Shown here: positions 18,682 to 26,631 of the stretch, piece after piece
Layout: each line of letters starts with the position of its first letter
How positions within the stretch are numbered: the stretch's first letter is position 1
Source of the DNA: Maricaulis maris_C
GTDB taxonomy: Bacteria > Pseudomonadota > Alphaproteobacteria > Caulobacterales > Maricaulaceae
Direction: 5' to 3'
Assembly: GCF_049116555.1 (NCBI RefSeq)
Contig: NZ_JAGDYT010000012.1
Coordinates: 23,133 to 87,132, forward strand
Length of the DNA: 64,000 nucleotides
Position numbers and translations under genes: made by a program
The notes under the pieces: model-generated
Told to the model about the DNA's origin: nothing
What the model saw: only the letters and a program-made list of their open reading frames with translations
Databases searched by the model: none

Positions 18682-18845
18682 CAGGTGTCTGCCGCGCCCG
18701 ACTCTGGCGCGCATATCCGGCTCTCCGGACCCTTCCCCTTCCATCGACCGCGCAAGGCCATGTCGCGACGCGACGGAGAGGGGGAGGGTCAGCGCCTTGG
18801 CTCAAAGACGCCCGGAGCCGCAAGTGCGGTCCTGATATCCCGGGC

Positions 18846-19385
18846 TTAGCCTGGGACCACTGCCCGTCGGACCTCGATGGCATTCCGAAATTCAAATTCC
18901 TCCGCACCGGTTGCCCGGACTCTCTTGGTTTGCCTCATGAAGTCCGCCGAAACTTCAATCAGGTAGAGAATGTCGGCCGGCGCGTTGTTATCATGCCCCC
19001 GGCTCGACAGCTCCGCCGACCAACCCGTTTCGCTCTGAGTGAAAGCGACGAGGTCTGCCTCGACCATTTCAGCGCCGCCACTTCCGACACTGGCCACAAT
19101 CAGACGACCAGACTCAATCGTCAGCAACTCGGCTCCGAATACGCGATATCCCGGATCGGTGAAGGCCAGTTCGGTGATCATGTAGGAACCATCCGGTGCG
19201 AGCCGCGTCGAGCGTTCATGCGGGATCTCGGTCCGCTCACCGGACTGGTAATCCCGATAGGCCAGGACGCCCGACCAATGCCCGGCAAGCCCGGCCAGGG
19301 CCGATTCAAACGCCTCCATGTCCTGAGCCGCGCTTGCCGAAGACAGGGCAGCAAAACCGAAAAGGGCCACTAGAAAATGTCGCAT
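18846..19385 (-). CDS. Secreted protein of unknown function (lipocalin-like beta-rich)
   Basis: A 179-residue protein from the ATG at 19385, with GGAGAG upstream, and a Sec signal peptide (HFLVALFGFAALSSASAAQ). The body begins with FESALAGLAGHWSGVLAYRDYQ and is rich in beta-prone segments, similar to small secreted lipocalin-like DUF proteins. I cannot name the family. It is convergent with the NTF2-like gene across about 160 bp that contains an imperfect GC-rich inverted repeat. The upstream AraC gene runs in the same direction. Confidence 0.65.
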   Translation of the reverse strand: MRHFLVALFGFAALSSASAAQDMEAFESALAGLAGHWSGVLAYRDYQSGERTEIPHERSTRLAPDGSYMITELAFTDPGYRVFGAELLTIESGRLIVASVGSGGAEMVEADLVAFTQSETGWSAELSSRGHDNNAPADILYLIEVSADFMRQTKRVRATGAEEFEFRNAIEVRRAVVPG

Positions 19386-19504
19386 GATAGTCTCTCCATG
19401 ATGACGGTCCGGAAGGGGCCGCCCTAACACCTTCATCCTCTCCGATTTGTTCCTGTGCCGCGTCCGAACCCCGGTAATCTGGCAGATTTACAGGATTTGA
19501 GACG

Positions 19505-20617
19505 TCACGGAGCGGTCAGAAGGGCGCGCGCGCGCGCCGGAGTCTGGCCCGTTATATCCTTGAAAACCCGATTGAAAGTTGCCTTCGAATTGAAGCCACT
19601 ATCGAGCGCCAGTGCGAGTATGTCCCGCTTGCCGACGCCTTCGGCGAGTTTCGCGCGGACGTGGTCAACCCTGACCTCGTTGATAAAGCGGTTGAAGTTA
19701 ACCCCGGCGCCCTGGTTCACGGTACGAGAGAGATAGCTCTCATTGGTCCCGATTCGGCGTGCTAGCTGGCGAGCGGTCAGACGTGGTTCCAGGTGCCAAG
19801 CCTCCGCCTGCACGCGGGCCCGCAATTTGCGGGCTTCAACCACCCAGTCCCGCCCACCCGGGACGCGCTCCTCACGCGGCTCTGATTCACCAAGCTTCGG
19901 GAAAGGCTCTCTCTGCAACAGCAAGGCGCACTGACCGATTGCCAAGAAACACAAGGCGACAACCACATGAAAGCCGAAAGTGTCATAATAATTCAGCGGG
20001 ACGACCAGGTTGTCGATCACGACCATAATCGTGCCGGAGATCAGCACCAGGCCCGACAACCCCAGAAACAACGGGAGCCAGCGGCGATCGAACTCTGCAG
20101 CGGCCGACGAATGGTTGCCGAGAAACTGACGGTGCCGCCAATAGGCTCTCCCGGCACCGGAAAGGCCGGCCAGCGTCAAGATCAAGGCCAGGCCATTGCG
20201 AAGGGGCCAGTAGAAACCAGCATGAAATTCACCGACCCGGTCCCAGCGCGCCTCGAACGGCTGCAGGAACCAATAAGCCTGATAACTGAAATCAATCATT
20301 CCAGGCAGCATCAGCCACCAGACGGCAACCGGAATCCGCCCGGTCGTCAGAGCGATCCCATAGCCTAGGATCAGGGGGCCAACCAACAGATCGTTCTGGA
20401 AAGGGGCGAAGGAGAGCCAGGGAAACGCGTCATAGAAGCCGGCAAAACCAATCAGTTGAGGCATAAGTGTGAGACTGACCACAACCAGAAGAGCAGCCAG
20501 GAGCCAATTGGACGGTCGCTCGAAAGGGCGCAGGGCCAAGAGTAGGGCCGCAAGCAGCAATTGCGTCGTCACGACCAGCAGAAGGGCTGCACGCCAACCG
20601 AAGAAGAGCTCGTCCAT
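19505..20617 (-). CDS. AraC-family regulator with N-terminal multi-pass membrane domain
   Basis: A 370-residue protein from the ATG at 20617. Residues 1 to about 240 contain roughly seven hydrophobic helices, for example ALLLVVTTQLLLAALLLAL and GFHVVVALCFLAIGQCALLL. The C-terminal ~100 residues form an AraC-type double helix-turn-helix (LTARQLARRIGTNESYLSRT, then ILALALDSGFNSKATFNRVF). This architecture suggests a membrane-tethered transcription factor that senses an envelope signal. The adjacent secreted protein (18846-19385) is a possible target, by position only. Confidence 0.85.
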   Translation of the reverse strand: MDELFFGWRAALLLVVTTQLLLAALLLALRPFERPSNWLLAALLVVVSLTLMPQLIGFAGFYDAFPWLSFAPFQNDLLVGPLILGYGIALTTGRIPVAVWWLMLPGMIDFSYQAYWFLQPFEARWDRVGEFHAGFYWPLRNGLALILTLAGLSGAGRAYWRHRQFLGNHSSAAAEFDRRWLPLFLGLSGLVLISGTIMVVIDNLVVPLNYYDTFGFHVVVALCFLAIGQCALLLQREPFPKLGESEPREERVPGGRDWVVEARKLRARVQAEAWHLEPRLTARQLARRIGTNESYLSRTVNQGAGVNFNRFINEVRVDHVRAKLAEGVGKRDILALALDSGFNSKATFNRVFKDITGQTPARARALLTAP

Positions 20618-20709
20618 GCCGACCTGAGTACCGCTTGAGCCGGGCAAATGCACGAGCAGAATTTATCGCCTCAATCGTCAACTATGGCGGAGTCAGACGG
20701 CCAGACACA

Positions 20710-20740
20710 AAAACCCCCGAAGCCTGGCTCCGGGGGTTTT
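20710..20740 (-). terminator. Intrinsic terminator of the S9 peptidase gene
   Basis: A perfect 10-bp stem, AAAACCCCCG and CGGGGGTTTT, with an 11-nt loop, lies just past the stop codon at 20760. On the minus strand it is followed by a T run, fitting a rho-independent terminator. Confidence 0.88.
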
Positions 20741-20759
20741 CACGCAAGCTTGGAAACGC

Positions 20760-22964
20760 CTATTCCGCGTCAAGCGGATCAACATCATCCATCAGTTTTT
20801 GCATCAGGAATGTGTAGAGCAGCGCGTCACTGCGGGCCCGCTCTTCGAGATTGGCGGCGGCAGAGTGACCACCGGCCGTGTTCTCGTAATAGAGATAGTC
20901 ATGGCCCAATTCTTCCAGGAGATGTGCCATCTTGCGGGCATGGCCCGGATGGACACGGTCATCCTTGGTCGAGGTGTAGAGATAGATCTCCGGATACGCT
21001 CCATTGGCGTCGACATTGTGATAGGGCGAGATCGAGCGCAGGAAACCGCCCTCGTCCGGATCTTCCGGATTGCCGTATTCACCCATCCAGGACGCGCCGG
21101 CCAGCAGGGTGTGAAAGCGCAGCATGTCGAGCAGCGGCACCGCCGAGACGACTGCATTCCACAGATCAGGACGCTGGGTGTACATGACACCGGTCAGCAG
21201 GCCGCCGTTGGACCCGCCATAGACGCCGAGATGGCGCGGGCTGGTCAGACCACGTTCGGAGAGGTCCTCGGCCACAGCGATCAGATCGTCATAGATGCGC
21301 TGGCGATCCATCTTCAGACCGGCCTGGTGCCAGGCAGGGCCGAACTCGCCGCCACCACGGATATTGGCGACCACATAGGCGCCGCCATTCTCCAGCCAGA
21401 GCTGGCCGCGCGAACCGGAATAGCTCGGGCGAATGGAGACCTGGAAGCCGCCATAGGCGTAAAGCAGGGTCGGCGTCGTGCCATCCATCACCGTGTCTTC
21501 ATGGCGGACCACGAAATACGGAACCATCGTGCCGTCGGTCGACGCCACTTCCAATTGTTCGACAACAAGGCCCTCGGCATCGAACCGGGCCGGGATCGAC
21601 TTGATCTCCTCAACGGTCAGCTCGGCCGCATCGACCATGTAATAGCTGTCAGGCGTCAGGAAGCCTTCGGCATTCATGAAGGCCACGTCGTGGTGCGAAT
21701 TGGTCGAACCAAGGCTGATCGTCATATTGGCCGGGACCGGCACGGTCTCGGACGTCCACTGGCCATCGGCATAATGGAAGGCCTCGAGGCCGCCGACGAC
21801 ATTCTCGTCAATCGCGACCAGGAAGGCCGACGCGGATGCGCCCATTCCGCCCAGAGACTGGCGCGGACCTGGCACGAAGACCGTCTTGACCGGCGGCAGT
21901 TCACCGCTGGCGGCGAAATCAGCCATGGTGAAGGAGAGCAGCGCGCCCTGCGGGAAGGTTTCGCCACCGTCCACCGGGGTCCATTCTTCTTCGACCGTGA
22001 AGATCAGTTCGCCCTGATAGATGTCCTGGATGGAGGATTTGGACGGCAGAGGCAGTTGGACCGGCTCCGCATCGGCCGGCAGATACCACCAGGTCGTGTC
22101 GTAGAATGTGTCCGCTTCCGACGCCATCATGTAGACGGTGCCGTCATGGTCCTCGGCCCGGAAGGAAAAGAGGCCAACATCATCCGCATCGCCGCGCACG
22201 ACTTCCGTCGCATCGGCGAGATCGGTACCGCGCTCCCAACGATAGGCGACCGAAGGGTAGCCTGAACTCGTCGTGTCTTCCGGGTTGGTGGCCAGGCCAA
22301 CCATCACGGTGTTCTCGTCAATCCAGCTGACGCCACCCTTGGCTTCGGGTGTTTCGAATCCACCTTCGACGAAGGCCCGGTCGGAGATCGAGAATTCCCG
22401 CCGGATGGCCGCGTCAGACCCGCCATCGGACAGGGTCAGGATGCAACGATCATACTCAGGCGCCAGGCAGTTCGAGCCGCGCCAGACCCAATTGCGGTCC
22501 TCGGCTTCGGACAGGGCATCGAGATCGAGCACGACATCCCATTCCGGATCATCGGTGAGATAGCTTTCCAGCGTGGCGCGGCGCCACAGGCCATGGGTCT
22601 GCTCGGCATCCTGCCAGAAATTCCAGATGAAACCGCCTGAATAGGAGCCGTAGGGAATCCGGTCATTGGACTGGTAGATGGCCAGTGCTTGCTCGCGGAG
22701 CGTCTCGTAACGCTCATCGCCCTGCAGACGATCAAAGGTGCGCTCATTCTGCCCCCCGACCCACTCGAGGGCACGCTCGCCCTCGACCTCCTCAAGCCAG
22801 ACCCGCGGGTCATTATTGGGATCGATCTGGACGATCTGGCGCTCGGCCGGCGCGTCCGGTGTAGTGGAGGCCACGTCTTCGCCCTCATCGCTGGCGGGCT
22901 GGCTGCAGGCCGCGAGGATGGCGGCGCTGGCGGTCACCGCCCAGATACTCCGATAAACTCTCAT
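20760..22964 (-). CDS. Prolyl-oligopeptidase-family (S9) lipoprotein peptidase
   Basis: A 734-residue protein from the ATG at 22964 (GGGGAAGAG upstream). It has a lipoprotein signal with lipobox AAILAAC. The N-terminal beta-propeller begins around DPRVWLEEVEGERALEWV. The C-terminal alpha/beta hydrolase has nucleophile Ser585 in YGGSNGGLLTG, an Asp in TKDDRVHPGH and a His in GGHSAA. It is predicted to cleave proline-containing peptides in the periplasm or at the outer membrane. It is monocistronic, divergent from dapF. Confidence 0.92.
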   Translation of the reverse strand: MRVYRSIWAVTASAAILAACSQPASDEGEDVASTTPDAPAERQIVQIDPNNDPRVWLEEVEGERALEWVGGQNERTFDRLQGDERYETLREQALAIYQSNDRIPYGSYSGGFIWNFWQDAEQTHGLWRRATLESYLTDDPEWDVVLDLDALSEAEDRNWVWRGSNCLAPEYDRCILTLSDGGSDAAIRREFSISDRAFVEGGFETPEAKGGVSWIDENTVMVGLATNPEDTTSSGYPSVAYRWERGTDLADATEVVRGDADDVGLFSFRAEDHDGTVYMMASEADTFYDTTWWYLPADAEPVQLPLPSKSSIQDIYQGELIFTVEEEWTPVDGGETFPQGALLSFTMADFAASGELPPVKTVFVPGPRQSLGGMGASASAFLVAIDENVVGGLEAFHYADGQWTSETVPVPANMTISLGSTNSHHDVAFMNAEGFLTPDSYYMVDAAELTVEEIKSIPARFDAEGLVVEQLEVASTDGTMVPYFVVRHEDTVMDGTTPTLLYAYGGFQVSIRPSYSGSRGQLWLENGGAYVVANIRGGGEFGPAWHQAGLKMDRQRIYDDLIAVAEDLSERGLTSPRHLGVYGGSNGGLLTGVMYTQRPDLWNAVVSAVPLLDMLRFHTLLAGASWMGEYGNPEDPDEGGFLRSISPYHNVDANGAYPEIYLYTSTKDDRVHPGHARKMAHLLEELGHDYLYYENTAGGHSAAANLEERARSDALLYTFLMQKLMDDVDPLDAE

Positions 22965-23050
22965 CAGTCTCTTCCCCTCTGATGTGTGCGACGCAATTAA
23001 CACCGGAGCGGTGGTGGACGTAAAGGGATGGGGGCGGTATCGGAGCCGTT

Positions 23051-23872
23051 ATGGAAGCTCGTTTGATGAATGGTGCCGGCAATCGGTTCATCCTTGCCGA
23101 TCTGCGCGGCCGCGCCGCCCGATTCAATCTTGCTCGCGAAGCGGTGAGAGCCATGGCGCACGACCATCTTTTCGATCAGTTACTTGTGCTCGAAGACAGT
23201 GACAGCGCCGACGCCTTCATGCGCATCTGGAATGCCGATGGCGACGAGGTCGGCGCCTGCGGAAACGGCACCCGTGCGGCGGCCTGGGCGATGATGCAGG
23301 CCAATGAGAGCCGACAGGTCTCGATCGGTACCGCCGGCGGCCTCTTGCTGGCCCGGGATGCCGGACCGCTGACCGTCAGCGTCGATATGGGCGTGCCGCG
23401 TCTCGACTGGCAGGACATTCCGCTGGCCCGGCCGATGGACACAGCCCGGCTCGACTATGTCTGCGAGGCAGACGGGGTGCGCATAGAGACCCCTGGCGCG
23501 GTTTCCATGGGCAATCCGCACGCGGTATTCTTCATCCGCGATGTCGAAGCCCTGCCCGTGGCACGCCTCGGCAGCGAGGTCGAGATGGATCCGCTCTTCC
23601 CCGAACGCGTCAATGCCGGCTTTGCGCAGATTCATGATGCCACCCACATTCGCTTGCGGGTGTGGGAGCGCGGCGCCGGGATCACAGCAGCCTGTGGGAC
23701 CGGGGCCTGCGCGGCACTGGTGGCGGCCCACCGCCGGGGGCTGGCAGAACGCAAGGCCTCGATCATGGCCGATGGCGGCGAGCTTTTCGTCGAATGGCGG
23801 GAAGAAGACAGCCACGTCATTCTCACCGGACCGGTCGAGGATGAAGGTCCCGTCACCCTCGATTTGAGTTAG
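23051..23872 (+). CDS. dapF: Diaminopimelate epimerase
   Basis: A 273-residue protein of the DapF fold. The catalytic cysteines are Cys70 (GACGNGTRAAAW) and Cys215 (ACGTGACAALVA), the two-base pair that interconverts LL- and meso-diaminopimelate for lysine and peptidoglycan synthesis. The N-terminal MNGAGNRF matches the usual MHGAGNDF. The ATG at 23051 is slightly upstream of the family's usual start; an ATG six codons on (23066) is too close to the motif to prefer. Confidence 0.95.
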   Translation: MEARLMNGAGNRFILADLRGRAARFNLAREAVRAMAHDHLFDQLLVLEDSDSADAFMRIWNADGDEVGACGNGTRAAAWAMMQANESRQVSIGTAGGLLLARDAGPLTVSVDMGVPRLDWQDIPLARPMDTARLDYVCEADGVRIETPGAVSMGNPHAVFFIRDVEALPVARLGSEVEMDPLFPERVNAGFAQIHDATHIRLRVWERGAGITAACGTGACAALVAAHRRGLAERKASIMADGGELFVEWREEDSHVILTGPVEDEGPVTLDLS

Positions 23873-23899
23873 ATCCGGCAGATTCGCGCACGCAGGTGT

Positions 23900-23923
23900 G
23901 AGTTTTGCGGTTGGCAAAACCTC
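23900..23923 (+). terminator. Hairpin downstream of dapF, possible terminator
   Basis: A stem GAGTTTTGC / GCAAAACCTC with a 5-nt loop (one bulged base) follows dapF by 28 bases. There is no clear T tract, so it may be an attenuator or RNA-stability hairpin. Confidence 0.35.
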
Positions 23924-23978
23924 ATATTATCCCTGAACTGGTCGCAAAGGGGCCGCGTTTCGGGGGGAAATATTTCAC

Positions 23979-25298
23979 ATGACATTCAAGGCCATCGCGC
24001 TCGCCGCCATTCTGACCGGTCTGGGCACCACACCCGCACTCGCCCAGGAAACCGAGACCCCGGAAGCCGAGGTCGAAGCGCCGACTCCGCAATCCATCGC
24101 GCTGGAACTGTTCGCCGAAGCCGGAAGTTCGCTGCGGGCCGGAGACACTGAAACCGCCCGCCGGCTGATGTTGGCGGCGCTCGATATCAAGCCGGCCCAC
24201 CCTGCGGTCCTGCGCGCGCTGGTAACCATCGCGACCCGGGCGGAACGCCCGGATGACGGCTTCGCAGCGCTCGACTCGATGGTCGAGGCAGGGCTGACAT
24301 TCGACCCCGCAGACGCGACCCTGACATTGCTTGAAGCCGCCGATGCCGATCGTCTGGCCGAAATCCAGGCCGCCCTTGCCGCGAATGGCGAGCCGGTCGG
24401 CGAAGGCGAAGTGATTGCGCGCATCAACCGTCCTGACGCACTGATCGAGGGTGTGGCCATGGATATTGAAACCGACCGCCTCTTCGTCTCCTCGGTCGCG
24501 GAACGTGAAATTCTCCTCCTGGAACCCTTCGCCCGTGACGAGCCGATTGTTTTCGCAGATCGCGAGGACGGATTATGGTCTGTCTTCGGCCTCGTCGTGG
24601 ATGATCGGACCCGCATGCTCTGGGCTGCCTCAGGCACTGTACCCCAAACGCCACTCGCCGATGGAGAAGCCGAGGGTACGGCACTGTTTGCCTTCGACCT
24701 GATCACTGGTGATCTCTACCGGCGCTACGCGATCGACGGCGCGGTCCAGATGGCCGACTTCGTGGTTCGGGACGGCAGCGCCTATATTTCCGACAGCCGG
24801 GCACCACGCGTCTATCGGCTGGACAATGTTTCCGGCGAACTGGAAGTGCTGGCCGAAGATCCGCGCTTTGTCAGCCTGCAAGGCGTCGCGCTGGCCCGCG
24901 GAGCTCTCTATGTCGCCGATTATTCGATGGGTATCTGGCGTATTGACCTGACCGATGGCAGTGCCGGACTGGTACGCGCCTCTGAAACCAGCCTGATTGG
25001 AATTGACGGGCTGCGGCAGACCCGTGACGGGCGACTGATCGCCGTGCGCAATGGCGCCCAACCGCACCAGGTCATGGCCATCGATCTCGATCCCACTGGC
25101 CGGGACGTCGCCAATGTTGAAGTTCTGCTTCGTGGCCATCCGTCCATGACCGGCAATACCGAGCCTACACTGGTCGACCTGGCCGACGGCCGGGCCTGGC
25201 TCGTGAGCAATGCCGCCTGGCCGCTCTTCCCGGCCGATGGCTCGGTCCCGGAAGACGCGCGGCCAGCGACCGCGATCATCGAGCTGGATCTACGCTAG
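23979..25298 (+). CDS. Secreted TPR/beta-propeller protein, SMP-30/gluconolactonase-like
   Basis: A 439-residue protein with a Sec signal (ending TPALAQ). Next is a helical, TPR-like segment at about residues 40-130 (SSLRAGDTETARRLMLAALD). A six-bladed beta-propeller region follows, with repeated units such as VAMDIETDRLFVSSVAEREI and ADFVVRDGSAYISDSRAPRV. It is probably periplasmic. The ligand is unknown and no catalytic metal site can be assigned. Confidence 0.7.
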   Translation: MTFKAIALAAILTGLGTTPALAQETETPEAEVEAPTPQSIALELFAEAGSSLRAGDTETARRLMLAALDIKPAHPAVLRALVTIATRAERPDDGFAALDSMVEAGLTFDPADATLTLLEAADADRLAEIQAALAANGEPVGEGEVIARINRPDALIEGVAMDIETDRLFVSSVAEREILLLEPFARDEPIVFADREDGLWSVFGLVVDDRTRMLWAASGTVPQTPLADGEAEGTALFAFDLITGDLYRRYAIDGAVQMADFVVRDGSAYISDSRAPRVYRLDNVSGELEVLAEDPRFVSLQGVALARGALYVADYSMGIWRIDLTDGSAGLVRASETSLIGIDGLRQTRDGRLIAVRNGAQPHQVMAIDLDPTGRDVANVEVLLRGHPSMTGNTEPTLVDLADGRAWLVSNAAWPLFPADGSVPEDARPATAIIELDLR

Positions 25299-25353
25299 GC
25301 ATCCGGGTGAATGAGGCTGTGCCGATATCGAGACAAGCTTGCACGAGGTCAGA

Positions 25354-25731
25354 TCAGCCGGTGTCGCGCAAGCTCAGTCCGACTCCACAGGCCTGGCGGA
25401 TCACCACATCTGCCGCCTGGGCCCTTTGATACAAACTCGCCAATTCTTCCGCGGTCAGGCGCTCGTGCGACTGTGTCTGCCCGGCCACGGCCGGGTCGGT
25501 GGTAATGCGACCGATTTCAGGCATCGCGGCGCCCAGAACACCAAGCTGATCATGGCTGAAGCGGGAATTGGCCTCGCGGGCGATGCAAGCGCACACCGAA
25601 GCGTCCACGCCTGACCGCTCACAGGCCTGGAGGACCGGAGCCTCACTGACATGATCGCGAGCCTGGGCAATGCCCGCCCCGACACACAGGCTCAGCACAG
25701 CCAGGACAATATGGCGGCTTGGCTTACTCAC
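25354..25731 (-). CDS. Small secreted cysteine-containing protein, unknown function
   Basis: A 125-residue protein starting from a GTG at 25731 with GAGGGAC upstream; the longer frame to 25842 has no better signal. It has a Sec signal peptide (IVLAVLSLCVGAGIAQA). The mature part has a CACIAR motif in CERSGVDASVCACIAREAN and a short helical region. I do not recognise it. It is convergent with the beta-propeller gene across 55 bp. Confidence 0.6.
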   Translation of the reverse strand: MSKPSRHIVLAVLSLCVGAGIAQARDHVSEAPVLQACERSGVDASVCACIAREANSRFSHDQLGVLGAAMPEIGRITTDPAVAGQTQSHERLTAEELASLYQRAQAADVVIRQACGVGLSLRDTG

Positions 25732-25885
25732 GACACGTCCCTCATTCCCCCACATGGGCGACCTGACGTTTGACGCCAGACCACACACGCCTATGCTCCC
25801 TTGTGAAGAGTCCGCCCGTTCAAACGGTGCAGGACGAGTCATATTAAATGAGGCGAGGGACCGCCAGCGTTACAAGGAGCCTGAC

Positions 25886-26413
25886 ATGAGGCGCGTTCTG
25901 ATCACTTTGGCCAGCCTGGCTGTGCTGGGCGGCTGCGCAACCCCGACACCCTACCAGGCAGCGGATGAGGCCGGTCGCGGGTTCACCGAAACCCGCATTG
26001 AAAGCAATCGATACCGGATCTCCTTTGAGGGCAATTCGTTGACCGATCGCGAAACGGTGGAAACCTATCTCCTCTACCGGGCCGCCGAGCTGACCGTTGA
26101 AAGCGGGTATGACTATTTCACCGTGGTCAATCGCGCGACGGATGAGGACACCCGTGTTATGGCGTCCGGGATTGGCCGTTCGCCCTATAGCGGTTTCTCA
26201 GTCCAGTATGCCTATTTCCACCCCCGCTGGGGCTGGCGGGCATGGCGCGATCCGTTCTGGGATGATGTCAGCTACCGCGAAAGCACGCGCTATGAAGCGA
26301 GCGCCGAGATATATTTCGGGCGCGGCACCAAGCCGGACGACCCCAGCGCCTTTGGTGCACGCGATGTGATGTCCAACCTGGGCGACCAGATTGTTCGGCC
26401 GACCAGCGACTGA
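25886..26413 (+). CDS. Lipoprotein of the CC0125/CC1285 family
   Basis: A 175-residue protein with an AAGGAG ribosome-binding site, lipobox LGGC (SLAVLGGCATPTPYQ) and a body with RYRISFEGNSLTDRETVE and TYLLYRAAELTVESGYDYF. This pattern matches a small lipoprotein family I know from Caulobacter. Function unknown; probably outer-membrane. A strong terminator follows. Confidence 0.8.
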   Translation: MRRVLITLASLAVLGGCATPTPYQAADEAGRGFTETRIESNRYRISFEGNSLTDRETVETYLLYRAAELTVESGYDYFTVVNRATDEDTRVMASGIGRSPYSGFSVQYAYFHPRWGWRAWRDPFWDDVSYRESTRYEASAEIYFGRGTKPDDPSAFGARDVMSNLGDQIVRPTSD

Positions 26414-26445
26414 CACGCCGACGTCTTCTGAATCTCACGTCTTAC

Positions 26446-26480
26446 GGGGCCGGTGCGATGCATCGGCCCCTTTGTCTTTT
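26446..26480 (+). terminator. Intrinsic terminator after the CC0125-type lipoprotein
   Basis: GGGGCCG (26446-26452) pairs with CGGCCCC (26464-26470), with further inner TGC/GCA pairing, and TTTGTCTTTT follows. Confidence 0.85.
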
Positions 26481-26567
26481 GGGCCGTCCTTCGCTCCGAA
26501 ACCGATGCCGGATTGTCACGCGGCAGAATGAAGCGCTGCGACGACACTCGAGATACCGCTCATGTGC

Positions 26568-26620
26568 TTGACACTCATTCTCGATCGCAATAGCGAGATT
26601 TTGATTTTCATTCTCATGAC
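26568..26620 (+). promoter_or_regulatory. Candidate iron-responsive promoter of the TonB receptor
   Basis: TTGACA at 26568-26573 is a consensus -35, with a weak -10 (TAGCGA) 17 bases on. The spacer contains TCATTC, and a second site, TTGATTTTCATTCTCATGA at 26601-26619, whose complement (GAGAATGAAAATCA) resembles a Fur box. The first 21 bases match the bfd promoter at 51572-51592 at 17 positions. Repression by Fur or another iron regulator is inferred. Confidence 0.6.
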
Positions 26621-26631
26621 CGGGTCAACAC

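Noticed and set aside
18728..18790. Imperfect GC-rich inverted repeat between convergent genes.
   Set aside because: The arms match only partly and there is no T tract; I cannot tell a degenerate terminator from chance.
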